DNA of 64,000 nt, from NCBI GenBank assembly GCA_023230525.1, contig JALNXE010000007.1:11526-75525 (forward strand), written 5' to 3'. The position numbers and the translations under genes are program-made. The notes below the pieces were generated by a model. That model searched no databases and had not been told where the DNA came from. It saw nothing but the letters and a program-made list of their open reading frames with translations. Of this stretch, positions 60,746 to 64,000 are shown piece by piece (positions within the stretch are counted from its first letter, which is position 1; each line of letters starts with the position of its first letter). The DNA is from Desulfobulbaceae bacterium (GTDB lineage Bacteria; Desulfobacterota; Desulfobulbia; Desulfobulbales; SURF-16).

Positions 60746-61987
60746 TCAGCCGGCCAGCAGCTTTCTCACCCGCTGGGGCAGCGGTGGGTGGCTGTAATGG
60801 AGAGCGATGTACCAGGGATGCGGATGAAGATTGGCCAGGTTGTCCCGGCCGAGTCTGGCCAGGGCCCGGGCCAGGGCCTGGGGATGCCCGGTCAGCTCCA
60901 TGGCAAAACGGTCCGCCTCCCACTCATGCCGCCGTGAGCTCAAGCTGAAAAGAGGCTTGACGGTAAAGGCGGCAAGCGCGCCGCAAAAGCCGATCAGCAG
61001 CAGCTTGACGTAAAGGGTGGGCTCATTTATGTGAAAGACTGCCGCCAGGGTATCACTCTGCAGAAACCACCAGGCCAGATAGAGAGCGGCAAAGGATACG
61101 CACTCCATGACCACCAGCCTTTTCAGGATATGTTTTTTCTTCCAGTGGCCGGCCTCATGGGCCAGAATGCCCAGGATTTCCTCCTCGCTGTTTTTTTCCA
61201 GCAGGGTATCAAACAGCACAATCCGTTTCACATGGCCGATGCCGCTGAAATAGGCGTTGCCGTGGCCGCTTCTCCTTGAGGCATCCATGGTAAAGACCCG
61301 GGAAACGGACAGCCCTGCCTTGGCCAGCAGTTTCTTAATCTTTTCCTCAAGACTTTTATCCGCTATGGGGGTAAATTTGTTAAACAGCGGCTCGATGACA
61401 TAGGGTGAGATATAGAGCATGAAGACTTTAAAAAAAAGCATGAAGAGCCACAGCAGAATCCACCAGTATTCCGGCACGGCGGCCATGATCCCAAAGGCCA
61501 CCCACAACAGGAGACCGGCGAGAATGGTGGTGAGCAGCAGCCCCTTGGCCGCATCCGCCAGCCACAGGGCAAAGGTCTGGCGGTTGAACCCGTATTTCTC
61601 CTCGATGACAAAGGTGTTGTAGAGATCAAAGGGGATCTGCAGGAGAAAGCTGCCATAGGAGAGAAACAGAAAAAAGCAGATGCCGGTCACGACAGAAGGC
61701 CATCCCAGGCCTGTCAGCCATGAGTTATACCAGTTCAGCACTCCGCCGAAGATAAACACCAGTGTGATGATAAAATCAAGGGCAGACGACAGCAGATCAA
61801 TGCGGCCATGATCAATGGTGTAGTCCCGCATGCGCCTGAGGGTCTGATCATCGACAAAACCGGTAAAGCCCGCAGGCACCCGGTGGCCATACTGCCGGAT
61901 ATGACCCAGGTTGACCAAAGCGATAATATTTTCTATACCTTTAATAAGTACAAAGATAACAAAGATGAGCAGCAGTGGAGATTCCAT
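60746..61987 (-). CDS. M48 family (Ste24-like) membrane metalloprotease
   Basis: A 413-residue integral-membrane zinc protease. The peptidase N-terminal domain spans several helices, followed by FTMDASRRSGHGNAYFSGIG and the catalytic ILAHEAGHWKKKH, with EWEADRFAMELTG supplying the third zinc ligand. This matches CAAX-type Ste24 proteases, which in bacteria act in membrane protein quality control. ATG 61987 starts the first helix; the longer frame to 62074 would overlap the divergent metF-like gene. Confidence 0.94.
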   Translation of the reverse strand: MESPLLLIFVIFVLIKGIENIIALVNLGHIRQYGHRVPAGFTGFVDDQTLRRMRDYTIDHGRIDLLSSALDFIITLVFIFGGVLNWYNSWLTGLGWPSVVTGICFFLFLSYGSFLLQIPFDLYNTFVIEEKYGFNRQTFALWLADAAKGLLLTTILAGLLLWVAFGIMAAVPEYWWILLWLFMLFFKVFMLYISPYVIEPLFNKFTPIADKSLEEKIKKLLAKAGLSVSRVFTMDASRRSGHGNAYFSGIGHVKRIVLFDTLLEKNSEEEILGILAHEAGHWKKKHILKRLVVMECVSFAALYLAWWFLQSDTLAAVFHINEPTLYVKLLLIGFCGALAAFTVKPLFSLSSRRHEWEADRFAMELTGHPQALARALARLGRDNLANLHPHPWYIALHYSHPPLPQRVRKLLAG

Positions 61988-62067
61988 AGAGTTGCAGCCG
62001 TAAAGGCAATCCGTCAAACCATTTATTTTGAACCGATAATCATTAACCAGATCATCATCTAACCAGC

Positions 62068-63618
62068 ATGACACCAGAAAGTAAAGACAAACCTGCCCCG
62101 CAGCCCCTGTCCTGCTTCCGGCAGTCCCTGACCAACAAGGCTGAGTTCACCATCACCTTTGAACTGGTGCCAAGCCGGGGCGGCAGAAACAGACAGATCG
62201 ACCGGACCCTGGGCCTGGCCCGCGATCTGGCCCGTGACGGCAGGATCCAGGCGGTCAGCATCACCGATAATGCCGGCGGCCACCCCGCCCTGTCGCCTGA
62301 TGTGCTGGGACTTGAGATACTGAACATGGGTCTTGATGTTATCAATCATTTTTCCTGCAAGGATAAAAACCGCAATGAGATGGAGAGCCAGGTCTTCGGC
62401 TGGGACCGGCTCAGCCTGCACAACCTGCTGGTCATCTCCGGCGATTACCCGAAGCGGGGGTACCGGGGCCATCCCAAGCCTGTTTTTGATCTGGACAGTG
62501 TCCATGTGGTGGACATGCTCAATCTGATGAACAAGGGGCATTATCTCAATCAACCGAGCTTTGCCACCTCTTTTTTCAAGGGGGTTGCCGTCTCACCGTT
62601 TAAGATGACCGAGGCGGAGCAGCTCATGCAATACTATAAACTGCACCGCAAAATCGCCGCCGGCGCCGATTATGTCATCACCCAGCTCGGCTTTGACGCC
62701 CGGAAATTCCAGGAGGTGCTCCTCTATATGCGGCAGCAGCAGCTCAAGGTGCCGATACTCGGCAGTGTGTTCATACCCAGCATGCCCCTGGCCGATATCA
62801 TGTACCGGGGAGGCGTTCCCGGCTGCATCATCCCCGGGTCGCTGTATGAACAGATGCAACTTGAGGCGAAGTCGCCGGACAAAGGGAAAACGGCGCGGCT
62901 GGCCAGGGCGGCGAAACTGCTGGCGGTGTTGAAGGACATGGGCTATGACGGCGCCCATATCGGCGGCCCCGGCCTTAATATGGCGGACTTTGACTTCATG
63001 CTCAGCACCATGGAAAAATATCAGCCCCAGGCAAAGGACCTCATCAGTGAGCTGAATTTCTGGCCGGAGGAGGGATTTTACCTTTACCGCAAGGACCGCA
63101 AAACCGGGCTCAACCAGGAGACGGCCAAGACTTCCGGACAGGGCTATGATAAACTGCGGCCCTTTTATACCGTGTCACGCCTGGTTCACCATATGGCGTT
63201 TGATCCGCAAAGCCCGTTTTACAAAATCAGCCGGCAGAGCTGTCTGGCCCTGCATGATTCGTGGTTAAAGGTTCCCTTCTCCGCCTTTGAATACTTCACG
63301 AAATTTCTGTTGTTCAACTGCCAGAACTGCGGAGACTGCACCCTGGCCTCGCTGGCCTACCTCTGTCCGCAATCCGGCTGCGCGAAATATATGCTGAACG
63401 GCCCCTGCGGCGGCAGCCGCGACGGCTGGTGCGAGGTCTATCCGGGCAAAAGGCGCTGCATCTATGTCCAGACCTATGAACGCCTTGCCGCCACAAAACG
63501 CCAGGCGGAATTCCGGAACGGCTTTGAACCGCCCCGCAACTGGCTGCTCAACAACAGTTCGTCCTGGCTCAACTTCTACCTGGGGCTGGACAACAGAAAG
63601 AACAAACCCGAGGTCTGA
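62068..63618 (+). CDS. metF: MetF-type methylenetetrahydrofolate reductase fused to MetV-like C-terminus
   Basis: A 516-residue protein. Residues ~20-320 are a MTHFR TIM barrel (FTITFELVPSRGG, VSITDNAGGHPALS, LLVISGDYPKRGY, ADYVITQLGFDARKF). Residues ~380-490 are a Cys-rich MTHFR_C/MetV-like domain, CQNCGDCTLASLAYLCPQSG followed by CAKYMLNGPCGGS and GWCEVYPGKRRC, which may hold a zinc site or cluster. In many acetogens MetF and MetV are separate proteins; here they are one chain. It reduces 5,10-methylene-THF to methyl-THF, for methionine or for the Wood-Ljungdahl pathway. Confidence 0.93.
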   Translation: MTPESKDKPAPQPLSCFRQSLTNKAEFTITFELVPSRGGRNRQIDRTLGLARDLARDGRIQAVSITDNAGGHPALSPDVLGLEILNMGLDVINHFSCKDKNRNEMESQVFGWDRLSLHNLLVISGDYPKRGYRGHPKPVFDLDSVHVVDMLNLMNKGHYLNQPSFATSFFKGVAVSPFKMTEAEQLMQYYKLHRKIAAGADYVITQLGFDARKFQEVLLYMRQQQLKVPILGSVFIPSMPLADIMYRGGVPGCIIPGSLYEQMQLEAKSPDKGKTARLARAAKLLAVLKDMGYDGAHIGGPGLNMADFDFMLSTMEKYQPQAKDLISELNFWPEEGFYLYRKDRKTGLNQETAKTSGQGYDKLRPFYTVSRLVHHMAFDPQSPFYKISRQSCLALHDSWLKVPFSAFEYFTKFLLFNCQNCGDCTLASLAYLCPQSGCAKYMLNGPCGGSRDGWCEVYPGKRRCIYVQTYERLAATKRQAEFRNGFEPPRNWLLNNSSSWLNFYLGLDNRKNKPEV

Positions 63619-63764
63619 TTCCTGCCCCTGTTTCCGGCAGGGCCGGGGGGCAACCCAACCTTTTTTTGCCTTACTTCCCCCTGCCGTCGCCTGAATTGAG
63701 GCTTCTTGCAAAAAATATTGTGATTACCACTCTGTTTCAGTTTTTTAACTGGTAGGACGTTATT

Positions 63765-63935
63765 TTGCTTGGCAACGTCAAAAATGCCATCCGTGGAACT
63801 TATCATGCAATCAGTGAGAAACATATACCTCGTTATCTTGCTGAGTTTTGTTACCGATTCAACCGCCGTTTTGAGTTGGGCAGAATGGTACCAAGTCTAG
63901 GAGTCTGTCGGAGTTTGAGCGGTTATTTTTCATGA
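63765..63935 (+). pseudogene. IS1595-type transposase, C-terminal remnant
   Basis: The frame reads LGNVKNAIRGTYHAISEKHI followed by PRYLAEFCYRFNRRFELGRM, the conserved C-terminal block of IS1595-family (ISXO2-like) transposases. The 5' three-quarters, including the catalytic residues, is missing, and after VPSL the sequence departs from the family and ends at TGA 63933. No inverted ends were found. The rest of 63619-64000 shows no other gene. Confidence 0.75.
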
Positions 63936-64000
63936 CAGAGTAACCTCGTCAAAGTCGGGCAGGTAGATTTTTTTTAACAGTTGCGTTTATTCACCTATGC

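Overview
The window reads as chromosome from a Gram-negative, GC-rich, largely anaerobic bacterium, most likely a sulfur-cycling member of Desulfobacterota (formerly Deltaproteobacteria). The clues are a membrane-bound [NiFe] hydrogenase with its full maturation set, a DsrC-family protein, a rhodanese/metallo-beta-lactamase fusion, a MetF-type reductase fused to a Cys-rich MetV-like C-terminus, LPS heptosyltransferase, LolA-like and outer-membrane beta-barrel proteins, and dispersed hairpin repeats. This is inference from gene content; no rRNA or other phylogenetic marker lies in the window. I see no tRNA, rRNA or CRISPR array.

Layout. 1-3.8 kb is accessory and decayed: the end of a histidine kinase, a Fic N-terminal stub, a frameshifted REP-associated transposase between perfect inverted REP ends, then two AT-rich gene cassettes each followed by an attC-like site, with no integrase in view. 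3.8-6.1 kb is katG. 6.3-9.7 kb is a three-gene minus-strand operon (C39-like peptidase, RimK-like ATP-grasp ligase, GCS2 ligase) that looks like a peptide or amide-bond forming system. 9.9-12.0 kb is a DedA/PAP2/LssY membrane phosphatase. 12.3-15.3 kb holds small proteins, including a DsrC homologue without the family's redox cysteines. 15.7-18.8 kb is a small defence-like patch: an orphan Pycsar-type membrane effector, a DUF4258/YgiT toxin-antitoxin pair and a TIR-like protein with zinc ribbons at both ends, interleaved with repeats.

19-30 kb is mostly housekeeping: UlaG-like hydrolase, DUF4203 protein, zinc alcohol dehydrogenase, lipocalin, rhodanese-MBL fusion, MazG-like/NUDIX pair, DUF309, MscS channel, PAS histidine kinase and Hsp20. 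30.7-42.1 kb is one long minus-strand hydrogenase region running hyaA-hyaB-hyaC-hypF-hypC-hypD-hypE-hyaD-hypA-hypB-aat, with a candidate sigma-54 promoter upstream of hyaA. The enzyme should oxidise H2 on the periplasmic side and pass electrons through cytochrome b to the quinone pool; the Hyp proteins build and insert the NiFe(CN)2CO centre and HyaD trims the large subunit.

42.7-50.2 kb has an LPS heptosyltransferase and a PadR-ABC-FtsX-LolA-like-barrel operon behind a near-consensus promoter, probably moving a lipid or lipoprotein to the outer membrane. 50.4-56.2 kb is a second defence-like region: a RelE/ParE toxin-antitoxin pair, a 1331-residue NACHT/STAND-like NTPase with a C-terminal PD-(D/E)XK-type nuclease motif, and an AAA/DUF4143 ATPase. 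56.4-64 kb returns to housekeeping (Kup potassium transporter, Bax-like protein, methyltransferase, M48 protease, MetF-MetV fusion) and ends in an IS1595 transposase remnant.

Best candidates for undescribed biology are the NTPase-nuclease at 51.0-55.0 kb, the peptidase/ATP-grasp/GCS2 operon, and the repeat-bracketed TIR-like/toxin-antitoxin patch.
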